Shown here one piece after another: positions 21,526-28,143 of a stretch of 28,143 nt of DNA. The stretch covers positions 1-28,143 of the forward strand of contig DATBKB010000111.1 in the NCBI GenBank assembly GCA_036556145.1, read 5' to 3'. The stretch is from JACDAV01 sp036556145. Lineage in GTDB: Bacteria > Chloroflexota > Limnocylindria > Limnocylindrales > CSP1-4. The position numbers and the translations under genes are program-made. The notes beneath the pieces are model-generated. The model did not search any database. It was not told where the DNA came from and saw nothing but the letters and a program-made list of their open reading frames with translations. Within the stretch, counting starts at the first letter, position 1, and each line of letters opens with the position of its first letter.

Positions 21526-22749
21526 ATGTTCTATCTCTCGCTCGGCAACGTGCCGCACAAACGCCACACGCAGCACCGCGCCCCGGACGGCTCGCTGTAC
21601 GCCGAGGAGCTGTTCGGCGTCGAGGGCTTCACGGGTCGGAGCTCGCTGCTCTACCACGTCGTTCCGCCGACGCGGACGCACAAGGTCGAGGCCGTTCGCC
21701 GAGTCAAGCTCGACGAGCACGACGACGACGCCCATCGCCACCGGCTGATCAACACGAAGAAGCTCGAGCCGAAGGGCGACGCGATCTCCGGGCGCGTGCC
21801 GCTGTTCTTCAACAACGACGTGGTGATGGGCGTCGCCCGCCCGTCCGCCGCGATGCCGAAGGGCACGTTCTACCGGAACGGCCAGGCCGACGAGATGATC
21901 TTCGTCCACGAGGGCACGGGCACGTGGGACACGGTGTTCGGGCGGTTCACGTACGGGCCCGGCGATTACCTCGTCAGCCCGATCGGGACGACGTGGCGGC
22001 TCCAGCCCGACGCGGGCAGCGCCCAGCGCTACCTCTGGCTCGAGGCATCCTCCGAGCTCGAGCCGCCGAAGCGCTACCGCAACGACTACGGCCAGCTCCT
22101 CGAGCACTCGCCGTACTCACAACGCGACATCCGGACGCCGGAGTTCGTGCCGCCGCGATCGGACACCGGCGATTTCGTCGTCCACGTCAAGGTTCGCGAT
22201 CGGATCACCGCGTACCACTACCGGCACCATCCATTCGACGTTGTCGGCTGGGACGGCTACCTGTGGCCGTTCGTCTTCAACATCGGCGACTTCGAGCCGA
22301 TCACGGGACGGATCCACCAGCCGCCGCCCGTCCACCAGACGTTCCAGGCGCGCAACTTCGTCGTCTGCTCGTTCGTGCCGCGGAAGTTCGACTACCACCC
22401 GCTCGCGATCCCGGCGCCCTACAACCACTCGAACATCAACAGCGACGAGGTCATCTACTACGTCGCGGGCAACTTCATGAGCCGGCGCGGTGTGGACATC
22501 AGCTCCTTCACGCTGCACCCAGCGGGCATTCCGCACGGGCCGCATCCGGGCACCGCCGAGGCCTCGATCGGCAAGGAGGCGACCGAGGAGCTGGCCGTCA
22601 TGGTCGACACGTTCCACCCGCTTCGCCTGACGAAGCAGGCGGCCGGCATGGAGGACGAGCGCTACCCGTACAGCTGGCTCCCGCCCGAGGACGCGGGGAA
22701 AGAGGCCGCGGAGCTCGCCCAGCGCGGCCCCGAGGCCTTCCCGGACTAG
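21526..22749 (+). CDS. hmgA: Homogentisate 1,2-dioxygenase
   Basis: Encodes 407 residues; the ribosome site GGGGAGG precedes the ATG at 5 bases. It opens with FYLSLGNVPHKRHTQHR and EELFGVEGFTGRSSLLYH, the family start, has the cupin segments IFVHEGTGTWDTVFGRF and FDVVGWDGYLWPF, and the iron-site region PYNHSNINSDEVIYYV (H301 with E308 or neighbouring D307) and GIPHGPHP (H337, also H340). It opens the ring of homogentisate to maleylacetoacetate, using iron and oxygen. It belongs to the bacterial branch that is shorter than the roughly 430-445 residue human-type enzymes. A membrane protein gene follows after 7 bases. Confidence 0.94.
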   Translation: MFYLSLGNVPHKRHTQHRAPDGSLYAEELFGVEGFTGRSSLLYHVVPPTRTHKVEAVRRVKLDEHDDDAHRHRLINTKKLEPKGDAISGRVPLFFNNDVVMGVARPSAAMPKGTFYRNGQADEMIFVHEGTGTWDTVFGRFTYGPGDYLVSPIGTTWRLQPDAGSAQRYLWLEASSELEPPKRYRNDYGQLLEHSPYSQRDIRTPEFVPPRSDTGDFVVHVKVRDRITAYHYRHHPFDVVGWDGYLWPFVFNIGDFEPITGRIHQPPPVHQTFQARNFVVCSFVPRKFDYHPLAIPAPYNHSNINSDEVIYYVAGNFMSRRGVDISSFTLHPAGIPHGPHPGTAEASIGKEATEELAVMVDTFHPLRLTKQAAGMEDERYPYSWLPPEDAGKEAAELAQRGPEAFPD

Positions 22750-22756
22750 GACATCC

Positions 22757-23305
22757 ATGCGCGTGCTTCCGCGGCCGAGGCTCGATCACGCGTTGCTGGT
22801 CGCGGGCTTCGTCGTCATGACCGGCGGGGCGCTCATGCCGTGGATCCGCGGCATGACCCGGTTCCTCGGCTTCATCGACTGGACCGGGCTCTCCGACTCC
22901 GGCGAGGGCGCCATGATGAGCGCGTGCGGGCTGCTCGCCCTGGGCTTCATCCGGTGGCGAGGCGTGCTCGAGGAGCTCGATCCTCGATCTCGGTGGCTGG
23001 CGCTGGTGTTCGGTGCCGCGGCCGCATGCCTGTGGGCGATCGCGCTGCGCAAGGTGCTGACACTGGAGTTCGGCGGGGTGAACGGCGCGCATCCGCAGCC
23101 GGGCATCTACGTCGCGGGAATTGGTGCTCTGATCACGCTCGCCGGCGGCTGGCTCGCCGCACGGCGCTGGGCCGACCCGGAGCGGCCACCCCAACCCCAG
23201 GCGGCCCCGGTCGCGCGCCCCCGAGCGCCCGACCCCGTTTCGGCCGATGGCTACAGCACCCGTGACCGGGTCGATCCCACCCGCCCCCGCGTGCGCGACG
23301 ACTGA
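22757..23305 (+). CDS. Hypothetical integral membrane protein
   Basis: Encodes 182 residues. Hydrophobic helices are seen at about residues 10-29 (DHALLVAGFVVMTGGALMPW), 52-65, 78-98 (RWLALVFGAAAACLWAIALRKV) and 115-134 (IYVAGIGALITLAGGWLAARRW). The C-terminal 45 residues are proline- and arginine-rich and probably cytoplasmic. The spacing of helices, with MPWIRG after the first, resembles small four-helix membrane proteins of unknown function. It starts 7 bases after homogentisate dioxygenase and is probably co-transcribed. I recognise no family. Helix 4 ends LAARRWADP, which faintly recalls the AGRRWP tails of the two mini-proteins, but this is not enough to link them. Confidence 0.75.
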   Translation: MRVLPRPRLDHALLVAGFVVMTGGALMPWIRGMTRFLGFIDWTGLSDSGEGAMMSACGLLALGFIRWRGVLEELDPRSRWLALVFGAAAACLWAIALRKVLTLEFGGVNGAHPQPGIYVAGIGALITLAGGWLAARRWADPERPPQPQAAPVARPRAPDPVSADGYSTRDRVDPTRPRVRDD

Positions 23306-23318
23306 CCCGGCTCGACGT

Positions 23319-23342
23319 GGGGCTCGGCTAGCGCCGAGCCTC
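23319..23342. terminator. Bidirectional terminator hairpin between convergent genes
   Basis: GGGGCTCGGC (23319-23328) pairs with GCCGAGCCTC (23333-23342) over 10 bp (one G-T pair) around a 4-base loop. It lies between the membrane protein (ends 23305) and the minus-strand hypothetical gene, whose stop codon (23328-23330) is in the loop edge. It could serve both strands. Confidence 0.6.
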
Positions 23343-23624
23343 CGATGTCCCGCTGGCGTGCGGGACGCGAGTTCGCACGCGCTTCGGCCACTCCGCGCGG
23401 GCCATCTCGAGCGCGGTTGCCGCGGCCGTGTCGATGTCCGGCGCGAGGATCGGCGTCGGCAGGTCGATCCAGCCGAGGAGCCCGTTCGCGACGAGCCGGC
23501 CGCGCACCCGCTCGACGCCCGGCGCGACCGGCCAGAACCGCTGCTGGATGACGACACCGGCGAGGACCCACGGCCGGTCACGGTCGAGACGACGGAATTC
23601 GGCGCGGGCCTGATACCGCGGCAC
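23328..23624 (-). CDS. Hypothetical protein (98 aa)
   Basis: Encodes 98 residues from a GTG at 23624, 13 bases after the stop of the GNAT gene on the same strand; the open frame continues upstream to 23702 within that gene. The sequence looks like a folded protein: YQARAEFRRLDRDRPWVLAGVVIQQRFWPVAPG, then RVRGRLVANGLLGWIDLPTPILAPDIDTAAATALEMARAEWPKRVR. It has regular alternation of hydrophobic residues and two tryptophan-rich strands, followed by a helix. No signal peptide or membrane helix is seen. I do not recognise the family. Its position suggests co-expression with the acetyltransferase. The last residues are encoded by one arm of the terminator hairpin. Confidence 0.55.
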   Translation of the reverse strand: MPRYQARAEFRRLDRDRPWVLAGVVIQQRFWPVAPGVERVRGRLVANGLLGWIDLPTPILAPDIDTAAATALEMARAEWPKRVRTRVPHASGTSEARR

Positions 23625-23637
23625 GGCCGAAGTCGCC

Positions 23638-24312
23638 TCAGCGAGCGGCGGGCTCGGCCCCGGGCGCCGGCACCGCCCCGAAGAGCTCCAGGCAGGCGTC
23701 AAGGCCGTCGATCTCGACCGCCGGTCGGGGACGGCTGCGCCACACCTCGCGCGTCAATCGATACCGCGTCAGGTCCTTCGCCTCGCCGCGCGGCGCGAGG
23801 CGCTCGATCCCGTTCTCGACGTAGCCGAGCGCCCGCGAGACGCCGCTCGACGACGGGTTGTCGAGGAACGCGCCGCTGACGGCAACCTCGGCGCCGAGCC
23901 CGTCGAAGGCGAGCGCGAGGATCGCGGACCGCATCTCCTTGCCGATGCCCTGGCCCTGCCACTGCCGGCCGAGCCACGAGCCGGTCGAGACGGTTCGCAG
24001 CACGGCGAAGTTCGTCGCTTCCATGCCCTGCGTGCCGATCGGCCGACCGTCGAGGACTGCCGCCAGGTTGAGGATCCAGTGATCCGGCTTCCACTCGGCG
24101 CGGGTCGTCCAGTGGTACTGGACGAAGCTCCGCTCGAACGCGGGGCTCGGCAGGTCCGTCCAGGGGACGGCGAACGGCATCTCGTCCGGCGGGTGGATGC
24201 CCGCCTTCGCGACCGCCACGAGCTCGACGAGGTCGTCGTCGGTCGGATAGCGGAGCTCGAGGCGCTCCGAGCGAACGCGCAGGTCGAACAGGGGCCACAG
24301 CGGATGCGCCAC
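23638..24312 (-). CDS. GNAT family N-acetyltransferase (RimJ/RimL-like)
   Basis: Encodes 224 residues from a GTG at 24312. Residues 10-185 form a GNAT domain of the RimJ/RimL type: VRSERLELRYPTDDDLVELVAVAKAGIHPPDEMPF, WILNLAAVLDGRPIGTQGMEA, the acetyl-CoA loop SWLGRQWQGQGIGKEMRSAILALAF (Q/R-x-x-G-x-G/A), and FLDNPSSSGVSRALGYVENGIE. The C-terminal 40 residues are variable. Such enzymes acetylate protein N-termini or small amines; the substrate is unknown. The start codons of this gene and of the aldolase lie only 36 bases apart and point away from each other, so their promoters must overlap. An ATG in another frame at 24320 gives an unlikely arginine-rich product. Confidence 0.85.
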   Translation of the reverse strand: MAHPLWPLFDLRVRSERLELRYPTDDDLVELVAVAKAGIHPPDEMPFAVPWTDLPSPAFERSFVQYHWTTRAEWKPDHWILNLAAVLDGRPIGTQGMEATNFAVLRTVSTGSWLGRQWQGQGIGKEMRSAILALAFDGLGAEVAVSGAFLDNPSSSGVSRALGYVENGIERLAPRGEAKDLTRYRLTREVWRSRPRPAVEIDGLDACLELFGAVPAPGAEPAAR

Positions 24313-24348
24313 CGAGGCATTATCGGCGCGTCCCTGCTGGAGGCCGTC

Positions 24349-25110
24349 GTGCCAACCGATCGTCAACCGCTCCGCAGCCGCGTCCTCGCCGGCGAGACGC
24401 TCCTCGGGCTGTGGCTCGACCTGGGTTCGGCGGCGTCGGCCGAGATCGCGGCACGGGCCGGCTACGACTGGCTCGCGATCGATCTCGAGCACGGCAGCGG
24501 GACCGAGGCCGAGCTGCTCGGCCTGCTGCATGCGGTCGAGGCCGGCGGCTCCACGCCGATCGTCCGGCCGCAGTCGGGGGAGCGCCTCCGGGTCGGGCGG
24601 GCGCTGGACATGGGCGCGGCCGGGATCGTCGTGCCGCGACTCAACTCCGCCGCGGAGGCGCGCGAGGCGGTGTCGTTCCTTCGCTATCCGCCGGCCGGCG
24701 TTCGCGGGGTGGCGCTGCGGGTCCGCGGCGCTGGCGTCGGTCACGATCGCGTGGGCGACGTCAACGAGCGGATCCTGGGGCTGGTCCAGATCGAATCGAC
24801 CGGCGCGCTCCGTGACGCGGACCAGATCGCCGCGATCGATGGGGTCGACGTCCTGTTCGTCGGCCCGACGGACCTCTCCCACGCCCTCGGCGTGCCGGGC
24901 CGGTTCCAGGAAAAGGCGTACCGCGACGCCCTCGATCGGGTCGTCGCCGCGTGCCGCGCGCACGGCAAGGCCGCCGGGGTCCTCGTCTACGACCCGGCCG
25001 CGGCGCGAGCCCACATCGAGGCGGGCTTCAGGTTCGTCGGGATCGGCGCCGACGCGGCGCTCGTGGCCGACGGTGCGGCCCGGGCACTGGCCGCGGTTCG
25101 GGCGACGTAG
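24349..25110 (+). CDS. HpcH/HpaI family aldolase
   Basis: Encodes 253 residues from a GTG at 24349, chosen because CTGGAGG lies 5 bases upstream and the length then matches the family. The class II pyruvate aldolase barrel shows LGLWLDLGSAASAEIAARAGYDWLAIDLEHG with its histidine, PIVRPQSGE with the pyruvate-binding arginine, and the divalent metal ligands E149 in VQIEST and D175 in FVGPTDLS. Family enzymes split 4-hydroxy-2-oxo acids into pyruvate (or oxaloacetate-like products) and an aldehyde. A role in aromatic or sugar-acid breakdown is likely; the precise substrate is unknown. It is 56 bases upstream of the CBS-korAB unit, which has its own promoter-like box. Confidence 0.9.
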   Translation: MPTDRQPLRSRVLAGETLLGLWLDLGSAASAEIAARAGYDWLAIDLEHGSGTEAELLGLLHAVEAGGSTPIVRPQSGERLRVGRALDMGAAGIVVPRLNSAAEAREAVSFLRYPPAGVRGVALRVRGAGVGHDRVGDVNERILGLVQIESTGALRDADQIAAIDGVDVLFVGPTDLSHALGVPGRFQEKAYRDALDRVVAACRAHGKAAGVLVYDPAAARAHIEAGFRFVGIGADAALVADGAARALAAVRAT

Positions 25111-25153
25111 GGCGGGCGCCTCGTCAAACGGCGGCCGCGATCGGGGAACGGGC

Positions 25154-25159
25154 TACACT
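25154..25159 (+). promoter_or_regulatory. Putative -10 box TACACT for the CBS-korAB unit
   Basis: GGC-TACACT-CA ends 7 bases before the GTG at 25167, so the message would begin at or next to the start codon. An AGGA two bases before the GTG is too close to be a standard ribosome site. A leaderless start is therefore likely. Confidence 0.5.
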
Positions 25160-25166
25160 CAGGACC

Positions 25167-25667
25167 GTGAATTCCCTCTCGGAGCGGGGCGTCGCGACCC
25201 GCGTCCCGTCGCTCGTCGACAACACCCTCGCGGTCGTCAGCCGCCGCGATCCGGTGACCGTGCCACCGGGCACGAGCCTGGCGGCGTGCCTGCAGGCGAT
25301 CCAGCGGACCGGCACCGGCGATTCGGTGTTCGTGACATCGCCCGACGGCCGCCTCCTCGGCGTCCTGACGGAGCGCGATATCTTCGGCCGGCTCGTCGGC
25401 GGCGACGTCGATCTCGGCCAGCCGGTCGAGACGCTCATGACGACGAAGCCGCACCACCTCCACCTCGAGGAGACGGTCCGCCACGCGATCGAGCTCATGC
25501 AGACCGGCCGCTACCGAAACGTCCCGCTCCTCACCGAGGACGATCAGCTGGTTGGCGTCGTGCGGCCGCAGGACATCCTGAAGTACCTCGCCGAGGCGTT
25601 TCCGGAGGAGCTCCTGAACCTCCCACCGCGCCCGCACCAGCAGATGGAGAAGCCCGAGGGCGGATGA
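25167..25667 (+). CDS. CBS-domain-pair protein coupled to korAB
   Basis: Encodes 166 residues from a GTG. It consists of two CBS motifs (about residues 22-80 and 88-143) with the usual endings LLGVLTERDIFGRL and LVGVVRPQDILKYL. A proline-rich tail (LLNLPPRPHQQMEKPEGG) follows. CBS pairs (Bateman modules) bind AMP, ATP, SAM or NADH and report energy or redox state. The stop overlaps the korA start (ATGA), so the two proteins are likely made in fixed ratio and may act together. Free CBS proteins regulating 2-oxoacid:ferredoxin oxidoreductases are not described to my knowledge; this is inferred from linkage only. Confidence 0.9.
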   Translation: MNSLSERGVATRVPSLVDNTLAVVSRRDPVTVPPGTSLAACLQAIQRTGTGDSVFVTSPDGRLLGVLTERDIFGRLVGGDVDLGQPVETLMTTKPHHLHLEETVRHAIELMQTGRYRNVPLLTEDDQLVGVVRPQDILKYLAEAFPEELLNLPPRPHQQMEKPEGG

Positions 25668-27532
25668 CCACCGAGACCAGGCCCCAGCCACTCGAGATCC
25701 GCGATCTCGACCGGGTCACGATCCGCTTCGCCGGCGATTCCGGCGACGGCATGCAGCTCACCGGCACGCAGTTCACGCGAACCGCCGCCGTGTTCGGCAA
25801 CGACATCAGCACGCTGCCCGACTTCCCGGCCGAGATCCGCGCGCCGGCTGGCTCGCTGCCGGGCGTGTCCGGCTTCCAGATCAGCTTCTCGAGCACCGAT
25901 ATCCACACGCCGGGCGACCAACCGGACGTGCTCGTCGCGATGAACCCGGCGGCGCTCAAGACGAACATCGGCGACCTGCCGGCGGGCGGCGCGCTCATCG
26001 TCAACAGCGACGCCTTCACCCAGCAGAACCTCAACAAGGCGGCCTACACGTCGAACCCGCTGACGGACGGCTCGCTCAAGCACGTCACGGTCTTCGAGGT
26101 CCCGATCTCGACGCTCAACGAGCGCTCGCTCGAAGGCCTCGACATGACGTCGAAGCAGAAGGACCTCACGAAGAACTTCTTCGCCCTCGGCCTGATGTTC
26201 TGGCTGTACGAGCGCTCGATGGAGCCGACGATCCGCTGGATCGAGGACAAGTTCAAGGCACGGCCGGTCGTCGCCGAGGCCAACACGCGGGCCCTCAAGG
26301 CCGGCTACGCCTTCGGCGAGACGACCGAGATCTTCCACACGCACTACCGGGTCAAGCCCGCCCAGCTGCCGCCGGGCACGTATCGGAACATCACCGGCAA
26401 CGAGGCGACGGCGCTCGGGTTCCTGGCCGCCTCGAAGCTGGCCGGCCGGCCGCTCTTCTACGGCAGCTATCCGATCACTCCGGCCAGCGACATCCTCCAC
26501 CAGCTCTCGACCTACAAGGCCTTCGGCCTCAAGACGTTCCAGGCGGAGGACGAGATCGCGGCCATCGGCGCCGCCATCGGGGCCAGCTACGGCGGCGCGC
26601 TCGGCATGACGGCCTCGTCCGGGCCGGGCATCGCGCTCAAGACCGAGGCGATGGGGCTCGCGGTCATGGTCGAGCTGCCGCTCGTCGTCATCGACGTCCA
26701 GCGCGCCGGTCCGTCCACCGGCATGCCGACGAAGAACGAACAGGCCGATCTCCTCCAGGTCATGTTCGGACGCAACTCCGACTCGCCCATCCCGATCGTG
26801 GCCCCGGCGACGCCGGGCGAGTGCTTCGACATGGCCATCGAGGCGTGGCGCCTCGCGCTCAAGTACATGACGCCGGTCGCGTTCCTCTCCGACGCGTTCC
26901 TGGCGACCGGCTCCGAACCGTGGAAGATCCCGGACATCGCGACCCTGCCCGACATCGGGGTCGACAACGCCGTGCGCGGCGAGGGTCCGTTCCAGCCGTA
27001 CCGGCGCGACCCGCACACGCTCGCCCGGCCGTGGGCGGTCCCGGGCACGGCCGGCCTCGAGCACCGCATCGGCGGCCTGGAGAAGGCCGACGGGACGGGC
27101 AACGTCAGCTACGACCCGGATAACCACCACAAGATGCAGCTCCTGCGCTCGGCCAAGGTGGCCGGCATCGCCGGCGACATCGAGCCGCTCGAGGTGTTCG
27201 GTCCGGCGTCGGGAGAGCTGCTCATCCTCGGCTGGGGCTCCACGTACGGGGCGATCCGCTCGGCGGTCGAGAAGTTGCAGGCCGATGGCAAGTCCGTCGC
27301 GCATGCCCACCTCCGGCACCTCAACCCGTTCCCCGCGAACACCGAATCGGTCCTCCGCTCGTACCGGCGGGTGCTCATCCCGGAGGTCAACCTGGGCCAG
27401 CTCCTGATGCTGGTTCGCGCTCGCTATCTCATCGATGCCGTCGGCTACGACCGGGTGCGGGGCAAGCCATTCCGCATCGCGGAGATCGCAGCCGAGGCCG
27501 AGCGCCTCCTCGCGGAGCTCGCAACGACATGA
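25664..27532 (+). CDS. korA: 2-oxoacid:ferredoxin oxidoreductase, fused gamma-alpha subunit
   Basis: Encodes 622 residues from the ATG overlapping the CBS gene stop. The N-terminal gamma domain (about residues 15-210) contains IRFAGDSGDGMQLTGTQFTRTAA and FPAEIRAPAGSLPGVSGFQI. The alpha domain follows, with GNEATALGFLAASKL, FYGSYPITPASDILHQLS (Y269-P270-I271-T272-P273), FQAEDEIAAIGAAIGASYGG, TASSGPGIALKTEAMGLAVMVELPLVVIDVQRAGPSTGMPTKNEQADLLQ, and a C-terminal domain with LILGWGSTYGAIRSAV and LRHLNPFP. This is the aerobic-type KorA organisation. It decarboxylates 2-oxoglutarate (or another 2-oxoacid) to the acyl-CoA, passing electrons to ferredoxin; FdxA at 6661-6951 is a possible acceptor. The stop overlaps korB (ATGA). 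Confidence 0.95.
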   Translation: MTTETRPQPLEIRDLDRVTIRFAGDSGDGMQLTGTQFTRTAAVFGNDISTLPDFPAEIRAPAGSLPGVSGFQISFSSTDIHTPGDQPDVLVAMNPAALKTNIGDLPAGGALIVNSDAFTQQNLNKAAYTSNPLTDGSLKHVTVFEVPISTLNERSLEGLDMTSKQKDLTKNFFALGLMFWLYERSMEPTIRWIEDKFKARPVVAEANTRALKAGYAFGETTEIFHTHYRVKPAQLPPGTYRNITGNEATALGFLAASKLAGRPLFYGSYPITPASDILHQLSTYKAFGLKTFQAEDEIAAIGAAIGASYGGALGMTASSGPGIALKTEAMGLAVMVELPLVVIDVQRAGPSTGMPTKNEQADLLQVMFGRNSDSPIPIVAPATPGECFDMAIEAWRLALKYMTPVAFLSDAFLATGSEPWKIPDIATLPDIGVDNAVRGEGPFQPYRRDPHTLARPWAVPGTAGLEHRIGGLEKADGTGNVSYDPDNHHKMQLLRSAKVAGIAGDIEPLEVFGPASGELLILGWGSTYGAIRSAVEKLQADGKSVAHAHLRHLNPFPANTESVLRSYRRVLIPEVNLGQLLMLVRARYLIDAVGYDRVRGKPFRIAEIAAEAERLLAELATT

Positions 27533-28143
27533 CCGATCCCGTCGCGACCAACGGCGCCAATCCGACGACCGCGGCCACAGGCCAGCCGCCGCTGAGCCCC
27601 GAGAACGCCGCCGTCATCGCCCTGACCCGCAAGGACTTCGTGTCGGACCAGGAGGTCCGCTGGTGCCCCGGCTGTGGCGACTACTCGATCCTGGCCCAGA
27701 CGCAGAAGGTGATGCCGGACTTCGGCTACCCGCGCGAGAACATCGTGTTCATCTCGGGTATCGGCTGCTCCGGTCGCCTGCCGTACTACATGAACACCTT
27801 CGGGTTCCACACGATCCACGGCCGGGCGCCGACGCTCGCGACGGGCCTCAAGGCGTCGCGGCCCGACCTGATGGTCTGGGTCATCACGGGCGACGGCGAC
27901 GCGCTCTCGATCGGTGGCAACCACGTGCTGCACTCGATGCGCCGCAACGTCGACATCAAGCTCGTGATGTTCAACAACCGCATCTACGGGCTGACGAAGG
28001 GCCAGGCCTCGCCGACCTCCGAGATGGGCAAGCGCACGAAGTCGACGCCGATGGGCACGGTCGACACGCCGATCCAGCCGCTGACCGTCGCGCTCGCGGC
28101 CGAGGCGTCGTTCGTCGCCCGGAGCGTCGTGTCGCACACCGAG
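27529..28143 (+). CDS. korB: 2-oxoacid:ferredoxin oxidoreductase, beta subunit, 3'-truncated
   Basis: The window ends after 205 codons with no stop, so the C-terminal part (including the rest of the substrate and cluster region) is missing. The ATG shares the ATGA with the korA stop. After a 30-residue variable N-terminus comes VRWCPGCGDYSIL (C46 and C49, first cluster ligands), ISGIGCSGRLPYYM, and the thiamine diphosphate motif GDGDALSIGGNH (residues 121-132) with its closing NN at 149-150 (VMFNNRIYGLTKGQASPTS). These are diagnostic of KorB. It forms the complex with KorA and transfers electrons from the thiamine adduct to the iron-sulfur cluster. Confidence 0.95.
   Translation, partial: MTDPVATNGANPTTAATGQPPLSPENAAVIALTRKDFVSDQEVRWCPGCGDYSILAQTQKVMPDFGYPRENIVFISGIGCSGRLPYYMNTFGFHTIHGRAPTLATGLKASRPDLMVWVITGDGDALSIGGNHVLHSMRRNVDIKLVMFNNRIYGLTKGQASPTSEMGKRTKSTPMGTVDTPIQPLTVALAAEASFVARSVVSHTE

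Noticed and set aside
25544..27319. 591-codon open frame antisense to korA
   Set aside because: It is the complement shadow of a clear KorA gene, with no recognisable domain, as expected in high-GC DNA.
27445..28137. 230-codon open frame antisense to korB
   Set aside because: The plus strand encodes unmistakable KorB motifs here; the antisense product is Arg/His/Asp-rich shadow.
1..28143. CRISPR arrays, tRNA or rRNA genes, insertion sequences, prophage or defence islands
   Set aside because: No regularly spaced repeats, no tRNA-like or rRNA-like stretches, and no transposase or phage proteins were recognised on either strand.

Overview
This is a GC-rich (roughly 70 % by eye), gene-dense bacterial chromosome segment with no rRNA, tRNA, CRISPR array, phage or insertion sequence that I can see. 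The gene set (CtaG-type oxidase assembly protein, DUF5317, DUF4396, DinB proteins, FdxA-type ferredoxin, 2-oxoacid:ferredoxin oxidoreductase, homogentisate pathway), the frequent GTG starts and the very short leaders suggest an aerobic, uncultured-type Chloroflexota (for example Limnocylindria) or a deep actinobacterial relative. That placement is inference, not proof.

Layout. 1-2045: the end of a ctaG-like gene, a DksA/TraR zinc-finger gene followed by a threonine dehydratase (minus strand), and a 56-residue YHS-domain protein. 2243-2356: a small ORF with a good ribosome site. 2382-6447: a complete minus-strand polyamine-type ABC importer in the order potA-potD-potB-potC, with a strong hairpin between potD and potB. 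6661-8910: FdxA-type ferredoxin, BtuF-like binding protein and a zinc-ribbon methyltransferase. 9010-13015: three genes joined by 4-base start/stop overlaps (proC, a tandem DinB protein, an S9 peptidase with three AT-hook-like motifs). 13118-14425 (minus): a second mini-ORF, DUF5317 and a DinB protein. 14518-23305: a plus-strand run holding three tyrosine-catabolism enzymes (4-hydroxyphenylpyruvate dioxygenase, a fumarylacetoacetase-family protein, homogentisate dioxygenase) among membrane proteins, a lipoprotein, a D-serine dehydratase-like enzyme and a PPOX-GNAT fusion. It is interrupted by a minus-strand XRE gene with a PD-(D/E)XK-like domain, whose 3' end lies inside a 156-bp inverted-repeat element. 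23328-24312 (minus): a hypothetical protein and a GNAT. 24349-28143: HpcH/HpaI aldolase, then a CBS-pair protein coupled to the alpha and beta subunits of a 2-oxoacid:ferredoxin oxidoreductase (beta cut by the window end).

How it fits together. Tyrosine and homogentisate breakdown would yield fumarate and acetoacetate. The 2-oxoacid:ferredoxin oxidoreductase and FdxA ferredoxin would link 2-oxoacid oxidation to ferredoxin. Polyamine uptake, threonine dehydratase, the D-amino-acid enzyme and the S9 peptidase point to use of amino acids and amines. A recognisable maleylacetoacetate isomerase is missing from the window; the DinB gene divergent from the dioxygenase is a candidate replacement.

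Most notable: two unannotated mini-proteins with the same AGRRWP tail, the inverted-repeat element at the XRE gene, the AT-hook-bearing peptidase, the tandem DinB protein, the CBS-korAB coupling, and a recurring -10 box (TAnACTC) sitting just before start codons. No stretch over 300 bases is left without a gene once the two mini-ORFs are counted.
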